From: Psychrobacter sp. JB385
GTDB lineage: Bacteria; Pseudomonadota; Gammaproteobacteria; Pseudomonadales; Moraxellaceae
Length of the DNA: 64,000 nt
Direction of reading: 5' to 3'
NCBI RefSeq assembly: GCF_900163785.1
Contig: NZ_FUKN01000014.1
Location: forward strand, 434,001 to 498,000
Shown: one piece after another, positions 16,801 through 24,657 of the stretch
Layout of the letters: the number at the start of each line of letters is the position of its first letter
Position numbering within the stretch: position 1 is the stretch's first letter
The notes under the pieces: model-generated
Database searches by the model: none
What the model was told of the DNA's origin: nothing
What the model saw: the letters and a program-made list of their open reading frames with translations, nothing else
Made by a program: the position numbers and the translations under genes

Positions 16801-17870
16801 ATTTTGCTGACTTAGGCGGACAGGCATTCCGTGTAGATTTGCGCAATGGACAAAATATTAGTGGTAGTGCTGGAAGTAATAATTTTACTCGCCGTATCGT
16901 AAGAGTGCTCAATGCAAGTGGTGATGACAAAAGTGATGCTAATTCAAAAACACTTCTTAAGCAAGGGTTACAGCCGCGTTTCTATGGTCAGCCTTCAGTG
17001 AGTTTTTATAAAGATAGTGGGGTTTTATTTGCCTTAATAAATATTGCCTCTGGTGATAGAAGCAATCCAATATCTCGTTTACGCAATACCATACCAAGTC
17101 AGTCTGATAAGTTGTTCGGTATTATAGATAGAGACGTTGCTAGTCAAGGATTATATGCAGAAGACGCCTCGGTATCTTTAATAACTAAAGATTTGACGAT
17201 AAGTAATTTAACAGAAATGCCTTTCAATAAAGTGGCTGGGGCGACCAAAACGAGCGTACAAGCAAGCATGCGTCCAAATGTTGCGACCAAGCAAGGCTGG
17301 TACTATCCGCTGAATTTATTTGATGGATATAACCAAGTTAAAAATGTTAAATCTATGGGTGATGGTCTAGCGCTAGGTGGGCTTTACTACATGACAGCTT
17401 ATAGCCCAGAGATGAAATATGAAGAGACGAGTGGCTGCGCGGCACAAATTGTCGGTGGTTCAGAGCGCCAGATATACTGTCTACCTTATGGGGTCTGTGA
17501 ACAAAGTGATACTACAAAAACTGATAACTCATTAAATGGGACAGGTGGATTTATACGTGCAGGCAAAGGCATTCAAGAACTCGCGTTTGGTGCTTTTGAT
17601 GAAAGAAACCCTACTAGCCGCATCATGTTAGGCCCACAATCATTCAATGAGCTTGTATCTTATAACGATCGTATTGGTTTTGATGTGGGGATGACGACAG
17701 GTGTGTCTGGAATTGATACCAGATGCCCTGGTGGTAACTGTAGTGGCTCAAGTGTTGATAAGAATAAAAAAAATGGCAATGGTTCAGGAAATATTGACGT
17801 TAATACGATGAGTTATCGCCTGTTTAATACAAGATGGTATGAGCAGCTAGCGGAGTCTATAGATGAATAG
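13881..17870 (+). CDS. pilY1: Type IV pilus tip adhesin PilY1 (PilC family)
   Basis: PilY1 is the large secreted tip adhesin of type IVa pili, and it also controls retraction and surface sensing. After a signal peptide (cleavage near TQAG, residue 36) a von Willebrand A-type domain is marked by LMLDKSGSMGGS (Asp72, a MIDAS-like motif) and reaches about residue 480. The C-terminal half is the PilY1/Neisseria PilC beta-propeller (about 620-1250), with VLGGVIHSRPTLI, FGSMEGALH and YVYGGLRQGGKGLYGLDVS. Calcium-loop motifs occur three times: DEDGDGFPDD, DSNNDGKVDAD and DRDDDGMIDHLYFADLGG (about residue 963), the last matching the retraction-control site of Pseudomonas PilY1. Length is 1329 aa and many Cys are present. 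AGGAA precedes the ATG. The stop overlaps the next pilin gene. Confidence 0.93.
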   Translation: MKLIRSTPPLSKQFRPTAVVIAVATLMASSAMTQAGTSYNGFGDVSYNKLGDLTIYQASTESNKPTLTLMLDKSGSMGGSVSFQEDETYRSSRVHRAYTRDCTRYWGNGSCREYGNYKYFHYHSSNDVPSNQTYEGYFTQDPYTAPELKGEGNQVCIMSYNSNSVYSDFYNPIAEYRNNVRLEYCLKGNERVYDRMSKLKLAIIELLNFKNVNEDIIMGVGAFGYTNSLGKVTVAAKPLDADQKERIYAFLRGLSPSGGTPMAPAFTDAGAYMLGTTTYSGGSTYSGMRSTADQSIAKNNKYIAPETQECGAKGVYLLTDGFPNGVSSQSSLTNMMGDALGTSSLSCPASGGLLQGSDGESRWQCMGEFAKQLRTKRQVTTAMVGFGSSFNVVDNPANYTSVERTIDRFKDANGNSYKYNKKYYDCSQIPTSNPDARNACNLGMESGKYDDVGGYGQGGFYFAKDTKDIVGSVLSVIQELKMDLPSTPAGTITVPQDPLNSLGVKPYAYLPMLEPKVGSDAAIWAGNLKKYNVKQGTLYGQGNKRLYIDEDGDGFPDDLNPDAQDIWSKRNETALNAAGASVNINNRITAGGFYAQLKTPKKSDNTSRNVYVESNNTLVKVGVSAGKLVGFDTLDNSYTTLKKLYLLSFLGYDASPTQAEADRIGTSAAKVKTEFEKIIANPPGDIKVLGGVIHSRPTLITYGANINAADKDSNNDGKVDADAGMVATDESSRDDYVMFGSMEGALHIASAETGQESFAFIPKTILDGQIQALQPASTISNAPTFGVDAPWSVQGSYKYDFSAPTSQSSGKITADQVYVYGGLRQGGKGLYGLDVSNLNAPRMLFSLNERTEGYQALGKAWSEPVTGRIRVGTGRNSIRDVIIFGGGYDECYEDPTFRLGVSDNKFSECNAKSMADGNAVYIADARTGAVLWSISGRDSGASGRHIKVPEMKHSVVGKITTLDRDDDGMIDHLYFADLGGQAFRVDLRNGQNISGSAGSNNFTRRIVRVLNASGDDKSDANSKTLLKQGLQPRFYGQPSVSFYKDSGVLFALINIASGDRSNPISRLRNTIPSQSDKLFGIIDRDVASQGLYAEDASVSLITKDLTISNLTEMPFNKVAGATKTSVQASMRPNVATKQGWYYPLNLFDGYNQVKNVKSMGDGLALGGLYYMTAYSPEMKYEETSGCAAQIVGGSERQIYCLPYGVCEQSDTTKTDNSLNGTGGFIRAGKGIQELAFGAFDERNPTSRIMLGPQSFNELVSYNDRIGFDVGMTTGVSGIDTRCPGGNCSGSSVDKNKKNGNGSGNIDVNTMSYRLFNTRWYEQLAESIDE

Positions 17871-18480
17871 GCAAGGCTTTACATCAAAGCATGCATTAAT
17901 GGCGAATAAGGAAGACCATTATTCAAATTCAATATTTGGCTTGAATGACACAAAAATGCAGAAAGGCTTTACGCTCATTGAAGTGATGATAGTAGTTTTT
18001 ATCTTAGCTATTTTGGCTGCTATAGCTGTCCCAAGCTATCGACACTACATTGTTGTAAATGCTGAACGAGACACACAAGCGAAGATGTTACAACTACAGT
18101 TGGAACTTGAGCGTTGGCGTGCAAGTGCATTGACATATAAGAACTTCAAGCCAAAAAGGATTGATGCTAATGGTAATGCCAATTATGATTATGCAGATGT
18201 AGGCACTAACACTATTGTAAATATCCCTGCCAGTAGTGGAGATAATTATACTTATCGCATCACCCTGGTGGATGGGGGTACGTCTAAAAGCTTAGTTGCA
18301 GGGGCAGGTGTTGATAATGTGACAGGTCGAACGTGGAAAATGTTGGCAGTGCCTAATCCTACAAAGTATGTCAAAAATGGTCATAATATGATGCTGACCA
18401 GTTCTGGCGTCAGATGTATGACGACAAGCGCGCTGACGGTGGGACTAAAAGATTGTGGTAACGATTCTCAAGTCTGGTGA
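17863..18480 (+). CDS. pilE: PilE-like minor pilin
   Basis: A type IV pilin of the PilE class, the last component in Pseudomonas-like minor-pilin operons, where PilE connects the tip complex to the shaft. The cleavage site is [32 protein letters not shown]. The pattern ERDTQAKMLQLQLELERWRAS after the helix is typical of PilE/ComP-type minor pilins. Two Cys lie near the C-terminus. ATG 17863 overlaps the pilY1 stop and has a GGAG 8-11 nt upstream, giving a 35-residue leader. An ATG at 17956 would give the usual four-residue leader but has no ribosome site, so the start is unsettled. At 205 aa it is longer than the next pilin. Confidence 0.82.
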   Translation: MNRQGFTSKHALMANKEDHYSNSIFGLNDTKMQKGFTLIEVMIVVFILAILAAIAVPSYRHYIVVNAERDTQAKMLQLQLELERWRASALTYKNFKPKRIDANGNANYDYADVGTNTIVNIPASSGDNYTYRITLVDGGTSKSLVAGAGVDNVTGRTWKMLAVPNPTKYVKNGHNMMLTSSGVRCMTTSALTVGLKDCGNDSQVW

Positions 18481-18920
18481 TGATGATGACTAGTATAGAC
18501 AAAAATATGAACCAAGGTTTTACCTTGATAGAGCTGCTTATTGTAGTGGCTATTATTGGGATTTTAGCTGCGATTGCTTATCCCAGCTATCTGGGCTATA
18601 TCGAAAAAGGTATGCGTACTGATATGATGGGGGAGATGCATAGCATTGCCAGCACTATCGAGAGTCGAAAACTGGCACAAGGCAAGTATAACAGCATTGT
18701 TACTACAGATTTAAGTGGTGCTTATCCCAAACAAGGAGAGGCGCAATATACCGTGAGTATCCGTCCTAATCCTCTGACATCTCAGTGGACAATTGAGGCC
18801 AAACCCAAATCGAATACAAGAATGAAAAATGACGGTACGCTGACATTAGATTATCAAGGTATTAAATGTCGAAATAAAAACACCGATAAAAAATGTGGCA
18901 GTGGCGATGAGTGGAAATGA
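18480..18920 (+). CDS. PilE/ComP-like type IV pilin, second copy
   Basis: A second PilE-class pilin with cleavage at [35 protein letters not shown]. The remainder (SIASTIESRKLAQGKY, YTVSIRPNPLTSQWTIEAKP) matches the PilE_1/ComP family, whose members include the DNA-uptake receptor of Neisseria. A disulfide pair is likely between the two C-terminal Cys (IKCRN and KKCGS). Three consecutive ATG codons (18480, 18483, 18486) follow directly on the upstream gene's stop (TGATG), so translation is coupled; an ATG at 18507 would give a minimal leader. Whether it binds DNA cannot be told from the sequence. It ends the operon, and no terminator is obvious after it. Confidence 0.82.
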   Translation: MMMTSIDKNMNQGFTLIELLIVVAIIGILAAIAYPSYLGYIEKGMRTDMMGEMHSIASTIESRKLAQGKYNSIVTTDLSGAYPKQGEAQYTVSIRPNPLTSQWTIEAKPKSNTRMKNDGTLTLDYQGIKCRNKNTDKKCGSGDEWK

Positions 18921-19229
18921 GTCGTTAGCAGTTAAAACCATAGACTGACAAAAAACGTCAAACACAGCATAAAATTGCCATCGATAATTTTGTTCACTGA
19001 CAATTTTAAGTAACTAAAGTGTAACGAAGGTAATTCATTGTAATTAAAAGTTCGATAAAAAGTCTATTTATGAGTAAATTGACGATATCTACTAAGATTT
19101 TTCATGAAAGAATACGATTGGTTATAATGTGGCATACTAACTGCAACAATTATAATAAGAGAAACATTAAATTTATAGCTGGTGAGTAGATAAGCCTTCT
19201 ACTGCCATATTATCCAAAAGGACATGTCT
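18921..19229. other. Promoter region of the first small pilin
   Basis: This AT-rich region separates the minor-pilin operon from the small pilin gene. It contains the best -24/-12 element of the window (19130-19146). No gene is seen. Confidence 0.5.
19130..19146 (+). promoter_or_regulatory. Candidate sigma-54 (-24/-12) promoter of the first small pilin
   Basis: TGGCATACTAACTGCAA matches the RpoN consensus TGGCAC-N5-TTGC well, with GG and GC 10 nt apart. Transcription would begin near 19156, leaving a leader of about 75 nt. Major pilins in Pseudomonas are RpoN/PilR-dependent, which supports the reading. Confidence 0.6.
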
Positions 19230-19577
19230 ATGAACGCTCAAAAAGGTTTTACCTTAATCGAACTAATGATCGTTGTTGCTATTATCGGTATCCTAGCGGC
19301 GATCGCTATTCCTGCTTATCAGAACTATACTAAACGTGCAGTTGATAATCAGTGCTTAGCCTCTACTAATAACTATACTAATCAGTTGAACTTATTCAGA
19401 AACGATCCTAATGGTGATACTCCTGAACCTGATGCTGCAGATTTTACAACTGAACATTGTACAGTAACTGCGCCAGCAGATGATGCAGAAACAGTAGTAG
19501 GTGCAATTGCTGCTAATAAAGGTCAGAGTTCGACAGCAACATGTACAATTGCTACAGGTAAATGTGTTCTAGCCTAA
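19230..19577 (+). CDS. Small type IV pilin (major-pilin-like N-terminus)
   Basis: A 115-residue prepilin with the minimal leader MNAQKG and a textbook major-pilin helix, [27 protein letters not shown]. The head domain is short (about 80 residues) and acidic, with three Cys ([22 protein letters not shown] region gives further ones near the end). ATG 19230 is preferred over ATG 19224 because AAAAGGA ends only one base before 19224 and sits 7 nt from 19230. It is monocistronic: its own -24/-12 promoter upstream and a strong terminator after it. It resembles the next gene in layout (short head, NDP near the middle, paired Cys). It could be the major pilin, but classical PilA is nearer 140-160 aa. 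Confidence 0.85.
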   Translation: MNAQKGFTLIELMIVVAIIGILAAIAIPAYQNYTKRAVDNQCLASTNNYTNQLNLFRNDPNGDTPEPDAADFTTEHCTVTAPADDAETVVGAIAANKGQSSTATCTIATGKCVLA

Positions 19578-19614
19578 ATATAAGCTAGCCTTGCTATTTA
19601 AACGTGATTAATGT

Positions 19615-19650
19615 AAAAAAAGCTAAACAGAAATGTTTAGCTTTTTTATA
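19615..19650 (+). terminator. Rho-independent terminator after the first small pilin
   Basis: AAAAAAGCTAAACA and TGTTTAGCTTTTTT form a perfect stem with a short loop and a T-run. Confidence 0.9.
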
Positions 19651-19818
19651 TTAGTTTTTAAAGTAAACGCGTATACAACATATTATAGTGATAGATACGA
19701 ATATTTTTCTTAAATATTTAGTAATAAATATGATATATCTATTGATGCAATTATTAGATAGTAAGTATGAAGTTTTATATTTGTAAGTTTTGATAAGCTA
19801 TAGTTAATATATGCTAAG

Positions 19819-19834
19819 TGGCATACTATGTAAC
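19819..19834 (+). promoter_or_regulatory. Degenerate -24/-12-like element before the second small pilin
   Basis: TGGCATACTATGTAAC repeats the first ten bases of the element at 19130 exactly, but the essential GC of the -12 half is replaced by AA. It could be a decayed or atypical RpoN site. Confidence 0.3.
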
Positions 19835-19859
19835 TATATAGAAAACTAGAGCTATTATT

Positions 19860-20237
19860 ATGAAAGTAACTCTTAACCGTTATCACATTTGGCAATCAGG
19901 ATTTACTTTAATAGAGTTGATGATTGTGTTAGTTATCATTGGTATATTAGCAGCCATCGCTATACCAGCCTACAACTCATATGTTGCAAGAGCACAAGGT
20001 AATGCTTGTGTATCAGAGGCAAGAAACTATAGTAGTCAGGTCTATCTATTAATTAATGATCCAGATATAGTCGTATTACCAATAGCGCCAGTAGTGAGTG
20101 CTTGCAAATCTATCACTGATGCGACAGGCTGGACGTTAGAGACACAGCAAAAAATCATCGCTATCGCAAAACCGCCTTCGAACGCACGTATTGAATGTGA
20201 TATTCCTAAAGGCACGCCTTGTATAATAAAACCTTAG
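19860..20237 (+). CDS. Small type IV pilin, second copy
   Basis: A 125-residue prepilin, cleaved at [36 protein letters not shown], with a 14-residue leader. The head carries four Cys ([22 protein letters not shown]), arranged like two disulfides. It shares with the preceding pilin the C-x(6-7)-NY(S/T)xQ pattern and an NDP motif, so the two are probably paralogues that diverged after tandem duplication. No clear ribosome site precedes the ATG. The upstream -24/-12-like sequence lacks the GC of the -12 half. A terminator follows. Whether it makes a separate fibre, modifies the main pilus or is poorly expressed cannot be read from the DNA. Confidence 0.83.
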   Translation: MKVTLNRYHIWQSGFTLIELMIVLVIIGILAAIAIPAYNSYVARAQGNACVSEARNYSSQVYLLINDPDIVVLPIAPVVSACKSITDATGWTLETQQKIIAIAKPPSNARIECDIPKGTPCIIKP

Positions 20238-20262
20238 TCTTCTATTTTAAGTTCACATGTAT

Positions 20263-20306
20263 AAAAAAACCACCTAAACGCATAGCGCCATTAGGTGGCT
20301 TTTTTA
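20263..20306. terminator. Bidirectional terminator between the second small pilin and fdxA
   Basis: AAAAAACCACCTAA pairs with TTAGGTGGCTTTTTT. The A-run and T-run on opposite sides suit both converging genes. Confidence 0.85.
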
Positions 20307-20342
20307 TTGTCTCAATATAGAATATTAAACCGTTCTAACCTG

Positions 20343-20666
20343 CTACTTCTCTAAATACTGAATCTTACCTTCCACACCATCCCACTTTTCAGCTTCTGGC
20401 ATTTGACCTTTCATCTCAGTGATGTTCGGCCATTTTTGTGCCAGCTCTTCGTTCAGCTGAGTGAACATCTCTTGTCCTTTTGGTACTTCGTCTTCTGAGA
20501 AGATGGCATTGGCCGGACATTCAGGCTCACATAGTGCGCAGTCGATACACTCATCAGGATCGATAACAAGGAAGTTTGGGCCTTCATAAAAGCAGTCCAC
20601 AGGACAGACTTCTACACAGTCGGTGTATTTGCAAAGAATGCAGTTATCTGTAACGACAAAGGTCAT
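20343..20666 (-). CDS. fdxA: Seven-iron ferredoxin FdxA
   Basis: A cytoplasmic [3Fe-4S][4Fe-4S] ferredoxin of 107 aa. The N-terminus [31 protein letters not shown] has the CxxxxxxCxxxCP set, with the deviation from CxxC that gives a 3Fe cluster. The second set is [16 protein letters not shown]. The C-terminal tail of about 45 residues ([13 protein letters not shown]) is characteristic of the Azotobacter FdI-like FdxA family. The gene begins only 35 nt from the inverted-repeat element at 20702-20969, so its promoter must lie in that short stretch, inside the element, or be read-through from mutS. Redox partners are not evident here. Confidence 0.95.
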   Translation of the reverse strand: MTFVVTDNCILCKYTDCVEVCPVDCFYEGPNFLVIDPDECIDCALCEPECPANAIFSEDEVPKGQEMFTQLNEELAQKWPNITEMKGQMPEAEKWDGVEGKIQYLEK

Positions 20667-20701
20667 AGTAATGTCTACCTGTTATTGATTTGGCTTTTGG
20701 C

Positions 20702-20969
20702 TAGGGCGTATTGAATATTCACAAATGGGCATTGCTGATTCTAAAATGGTTACAGACAAGGCGCAAAACGATGATAATGCAGGTGCCTTAGCGAGATTTG
20801 CAACACAGTATGAAACCATTTTAGCATCAGCCCACAGGGACAGGACTCTTTTTTGCCGCTTCATTGTTAAAAATAGACGTATAGAATGACTATACTCACT
20901 ATTTTTAACGTCGAATCGACTAAAAAATAGTCTCTGTCAATGCCATGGTCGAATGTTTAATACGCCCTA
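20702..20969. mobile_element. MITE-like non-coding element with about 32-bp terminal inverted repeats
   Basis: The left end TAGGGCGTATTGAATATTC and the inverted right end TAGGGCGTATTAAACATTC match at 17 of 19 bases. With gaps the similarity continues into ATGG-CATTG, about 32 bp in all. Both ends border on TA, as expected of a TA target duplication of the IS630/Tc1 type. Inside are two more dyads: GCTGATTCTAAAATGGTT (20734) with its inverse at 20814-20831, one mismatch, and GTTAAAAATAG (20866) with CTATTTTTAAC (20899-20909), which encloses a smaller GTATAG/CTATAC dyad. A third, GACTA-AAAAA-TAGTC, lies near 20918. No transposase is encoded. Copy number elsewhere is unknown. Confidence 0.65.
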
Positions 20970-21028
20970 ATAGAATAGTCGAAAATAAAGCGTATTTTAG
21001 CGCCTTTACCACTATTTGACAATTCCCT

Positions 21029-24000
21029 TTAATGACTAATGATTTTTTTAAGATGATACAGAAAATCATGCGCTTGCTTGGGTGTTAGGCTATCAGGATC
21101 AATCGCATTTAGCTCATCCTGCAAGCTAAACATCTGATTTTGTTCTGAAATATCAATCATCGCCTGATTTTGCTCAATAGACTTTAGATTTAATTTATCT
21201 GCTTCATTATGATGTACCTGTCCGCTTTTATCCGTTACTGACTTAACTAAGTCATTTTCGTCATCAAGAGGTTTTGTGCTATCTGCTTTTGATGCATGAT
21301 GATACACGTGATCGATACTTAGATTGTCGGCCAAATAGCGTTTGGCATCCTCTAATACCTGAGCTGGAATACCTGCCATTTTGGCGACGTGCAGCCCAAA
21401 GCTAGAGCTGGCAGCACCTTCCTTTATTTGATGGAGTAGTAGCAACTGACCATCAATTTCACTGGCAGCCACATGCACATTACGAATCTTGGCAGGTTTA
21501 TTTTCACTCATCTCTGCCAATTGTGTCAGCTCAAAATAATGGGTGGCAAATAATGTCAGGCAACCAATCTCTACCAATCGGTTGACACACGCATGAGCGA
21601 TAGCCAGACCGTCAGTAGTGGCCGTACCACGTCCGACTTCATCCATTAATACCAGTGATTTATTCGTTGCTTGATTTAAGATATTGGCTGTCTCTATCAT
21701 CTCAACCATAAAGGTAGACTTGCCACCAGCCAGATCGTCCGCTGAGCCAATACGCGTAAAGATACGATCGATATCACCGATATGAGCCTGCTCTGCTGGG
21801 ACAAAGCTGCCGCAATGCGCAAGTAAGACAATCAATGCCGTTTGGCGCATATAGGTCGATTTGCCGCCCATATTGGGGCCTGTAATCATCAGCAGTCGTT
21901 CAGGGTGTTTGCCATCAGCATTGGTGCTACCCAGCACACAATCATTGGCGACAAACTGACTGGTCGTTTGAGCAGGAGTATGTCTATTACTTGCATTTGC
22001 AGGATTCAAGGCTGCTTCGACGACGACATGACGACCTTGTTTGATAGCGATACTGGTTTGATTATTGGTGTTAAAAAAGCTATTAGAAATGAGGTTTGAC
22101 GGCTGGTGTAAATGCTCGCTTTTTGAGTTATTACTCATGACCGGACGCTGCCATTGATAATCGACAGCCAATTTTGCCCAATTGCTGAGCACATCTATTT
22201 GGGCAATAGCCGTACTCAGCTGTTGTAGCTCAGATAAGTGACCACTAAGCATGGTCAGTAGGGTTTGATATAATTGCTTTTCTCGAGTCAGCGCTAAGGT
22301 TTGCGCGCTTAAATACTCAGTCTCAACGTCTTTTAGCTCATCGGTAATAAAGCGCTCGCTGCTCTTTAATGTTTGCCGACGGATAAAGTGGGCAGGCGCG
22401 TTTTTTGCTTGCATCTTTGGCAATTCAAAATAAAAGCCACTGACTTTGTTAAAGCCAACTTTTAGGCTAGGCAACTGATTGTCTTGCCGCGCACGCTCTA
22501 CCATGTCATCCAAGGTGACTTGGATATTGTCATGCAGATGGGTCAAACGATCAAACTCTTCGTCAAAACCTGCCGCTATCATGCCGCCGTCACGAATATG
22601 CGCGGGCGGCTCTATGACAATGGCGCGCTCAATCAAGTCAGCGACAGATTGTATCGCTGGCAGCTTAGCAGGTAGGTACTGCATCAGCATGGACAATAAG
22701 CCCGTCTGATCATGATTAATGCCAGAGTTAATTAATAAACGAGTAAGATGGTTGCTACTAGCAATGCCGTCAGCAAGCTTGCGTAAGTCGCGCGGCTTGG
22801 CGCTCATCAGACCGATACGACTGCTGATACGCTCTATGTCACCGATGGCATGGAGTGCCTCTCGTAAACTCACGACCAATGAATTATCTGCATTTAGTAA
22901 GCTGTCTATCGCGTCCAAACGTAGGTTGATGCGGTCATGCTGTCGTAGCGGACGTTTCATTTGCTGTACGAGTAGACGTCGTCCCATTGGCGTTTGACAA
23001 TGATTGAGTACCGATATCAATGAGGTACCATTACTACTGACAGGGGTAAATAGTTCAAGGTTTTGTTGACTATTGGCATCGATAATCAAGTAATCATCGC
23101 TGTGCTCGACGATCAGCTGATTGACTTGTGGTACATGACGCTGCTGAGTTTGCCGTGCATAATGAATAAGCGCCGCGCAGCTAGATTGAGCAAGTGGATT
23201 ATCAGCAATACCTAGACCATCGAGACGTTGTACCTCAAACTGCTGACAAAGGGTATCGCTTGCATGCTCACGATGAAAGTCATTGGCAGCCACTTCTATG
23301 ATAGGGCAATCAAGGTGCTGACGTAACCACAGCATCCAGTGGTCACCGATAGTCTCATTAAGGTTCTCACTGATGATACATTCACTGGGAGCAAAGCGTG
23401 TGAGCACCGTCAGCATCTGGGTTTGAAGCTCATCAATGTCGTCACTAGCAGCATGCAACGTTTGTGTGGTCAGCGTGCCAGCCGCCAAATCCATCTGACT
23501 GATGGCAGCTTGCAACGGCTGTTTGCCATTGGCTCTTGTAGGTGGAATAACGATGTCAATGGCGACCACCGTTGGGGTATGATTGGGCGCAATCAATGCA
23601 TCATCCGTAATTGTCCCTGCGGTCAGGGTCTTGACCACCTCGCGGCGCATGATACTACCTGCTGCCGATTTGCTTTTGTCTTTCTTTTGTTTGTTGCCCA
23701 TATTTGGCAGGTCAGCTGTATTATCAGCGTTATCTGTTGCCGATTCGTCGATTTGCTCACACACCACAACGGTCTGTCCAGCGGCAATTAGACGTGCCAT
23801 ATAACTGTCAGCCGCATGAAAAGGAACGCCTGCCATCGCAATGGTATTGCCAGCCTTATCCGTACCACGGCGGGTCAACGTAATGTCTAGTATCTGGGCA
23901 GCACGTTTGGCATCATCAAAAAACAACTCATAAAAATCCCCCATTCGGTACAGCAGCAATGCTTGAGGATAGTTGGCTTTCATGGTCAGGTATTGCACCA

Positions 24001-24166
24001 TCATGGGTGTGTGATCGGCTAAATTATAGGTAGCATCACCGATGATCAACCGCTCAGAAAGTGATGGCTCAGTGTTCAGTTGTTTAGATAACGCATATTT
24101 TGATGGGGCAAGTTTTGAGACTTTTTTTGAGCAAGCAGGGTTTTGAGTCAATGGCGTATCGGTCAT
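21029..24166 (-). CDS. mutS: DNA mismatch repair protein MutS
   Basis: MutS recognises base mismatches and starts repair with MutL. The mismatch-binding Phe-x-Glu motif is in [16 protein letters not shown] (Phe78), about 40 residues further in than in E. coli because of an N-terminal extension. The ATPase domain has the P-loop [13 protein letters not shown], then [12 protein letters not shown] and the ATHYFEL segment. At 1045 aa it is much longer than usual (about 850-870). The extra residues are low-complexity insertions: one after VVCEQIDES (rich in Asn, Asp and Lys), one just before the ATPase core (Ser/Asn-rich, containing SFFNTNNQ), and one near the C-terminus. The insertions sit between domains, so activity is probably kept. 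It is read toward fdxA and is separated from it by the MITE-like element. Confidence 0.95.
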   Translation of the reverse strand: MTDTPLTQNPACSKKVSKLAPSKYALSKQLNTEPSLSERLIIGDATYNLADHTPMMVQYLTMKANYPQALLLYRMGDFYELFFDDAKRAAQILDITLTRRGTDKAGNTIAMAGVPFHAADSYMARLIAAGQTVVVCEQIDESATDNADNTADLPNMGNKQKKDKSKSAAGSIMRREVVKTLTAGTITDDALIAPNHTPTVVAIDIVIPPTRANGKQPLQAAISQMDLAAGTLTTQTLHAASDDIDELQTQMLTVLTRFAPSECIISENLNETIGDHWMLWLRQHLDCPIIEVAANDFHREHASDTLCQQFEVQRLDGLGIADNPLAQSSCAALIHYARQTQQRHVPQVNQLIVEHSDDYLIIDANSQQNLELFTPVSSNGTSLISVLNHCQTPMGRRLLVQQMKRPLRQHDRINLRLDAIDSLLNADNSLVVSLREALHAIGDIERISSRIGLMSAKPRDLRKLADGIASSNHLTRLLINSGINHDQTGLLSMLMQYLPAKLPAIQSVADLIERAIVIEPPAHIRDGGMIAAGFDEEFDRLTHLHDNIQVTLDDMVERARQDNQLPSLKVGFNKVSGFYFELPKMQAKNAPAHFIRRQTLKSSERFITDELKDVETEYLSAQTLALTREKQLYQTLLTMLSGHLSELQQLSTAIAQIDVLSNWAKLAVDYQWQRPVMSNNSKSEHLHQPSNLISNSFFNTNNQTSIAIKQGRHVVVEAALNPANASNRHTPAQTTSQFVANDCVLGSTNADGKHPERLLMITGPNMGGKSTYMRQTALIVLLAHCGSFVPAEQAHIGDIDRIFTRIGSADDLAGGKSTFMVEMIETANILNQATNKSLVLMDEVGRGTATTDGLAIAHACVNRLVEIGCLTLFATHYFELTQLAEMSENKPAKIRNVHVAASEIDGQLLLLHQIKEGAASSSFGLHVAKMAGIPAQVLEDAKRYLADNLSIDHVYHHASKADSTKPLDDENDLVKSVTDKSGQVHHNEADKLNLKSIEQNQAMIDISEQNQMFSLQDELNAIDPDSLTPKQAHDFLYHLKKIISH

Positions 24167-24228
24167 GCAGGATCTCTTATGATATGTAGATGGGTTTTTT
24201 ATAGATATAGTTAGAGCTGTAGAAAAAA

Positions 24229-24316
24229 GTCAGCGTGACTGGTATACATTTTACGAAGGCTATTTAATAAAGCTATGTCTGCTAATGCTTAGTAAGGAAA
24301 ATTTATACCAGTCACG
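24229..24316 (+). repeat. Imperfect palindromic repeat, copy 1 of a two-copy family
   Basis: It starts GTCAGCGTGACTGGTATA and ends TATACCAGTCAC, so the ends are an inverted repeat of about 12 bp. A related, inverted copy lies at 60650-60727: GTCAGCGTGACTGG is identical in both, and each has an internal GTCTGC and an A-rich GAAAAATT-like stretch before the closing CCAGT. Confidence 0.65.
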
Positions 24317-24543
24317 GATTAGTAAACGCTTACAAGGCATCGTTTGAGTACATCTCAGTTGAGTGCTACCAAGTAGATTTGAGTAAAGACGCATCATAGT
24401 GCGCAAATCAAACAATAGAAAAAGTGAGTAAATTTAATAGAGTAAGGACTATTTTAACACGTCACGCTGCGTTTTTATGTCGCCAAATATCTGATTGCTG
24501 CCCTTGTATCCATCAGCGTCATAACCATATATAATGACGTCAC

Positions 24544-24588
24544 ACTTAATTGGGCGATACTTAATTAGGTAGTACTTAGTCAGATGAT
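24544..24588 (+). repeat. Three degenerate 15-bp tandem repeats
   Basis: ACTTAATTGGGCGAT, ACTTAATTAGGTAGT and ACTTAGTCAGATGAT follow head to tail about 70-115 nt before secA. Confidence 0.45.
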
Positions 24589-24657
24589 GACAAGGCGGCA
24601 AGCCGAGCGTTGGCTAATGCGCACTAATTATCGAATATTTCCATAGGTCAAAAAATT

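Larger units (their letters stand above)
24167..24657. other. Spacer between divergent mutS and secA
   Basis: This 491-bp divergent promoter region holds a palindromic repeat (24229-24316) and a degenerate 15-bp triplicate (24544-24588). No gene or recognised leader peptide such as secM is visible. Confidence 0.5.

Noticed and set aside
20682-20864. A 60-residue frame on the minus strand near fdxA
   Set aside because: It falls inside the inverted-repeat element and is produced by its hairpin arms.
24167-24657. A SecM-like arrest peptide before secA
   Set aside because: No short frame with a signal sequence or a FXXXXWIXXXXGIRAGP-like end is present.
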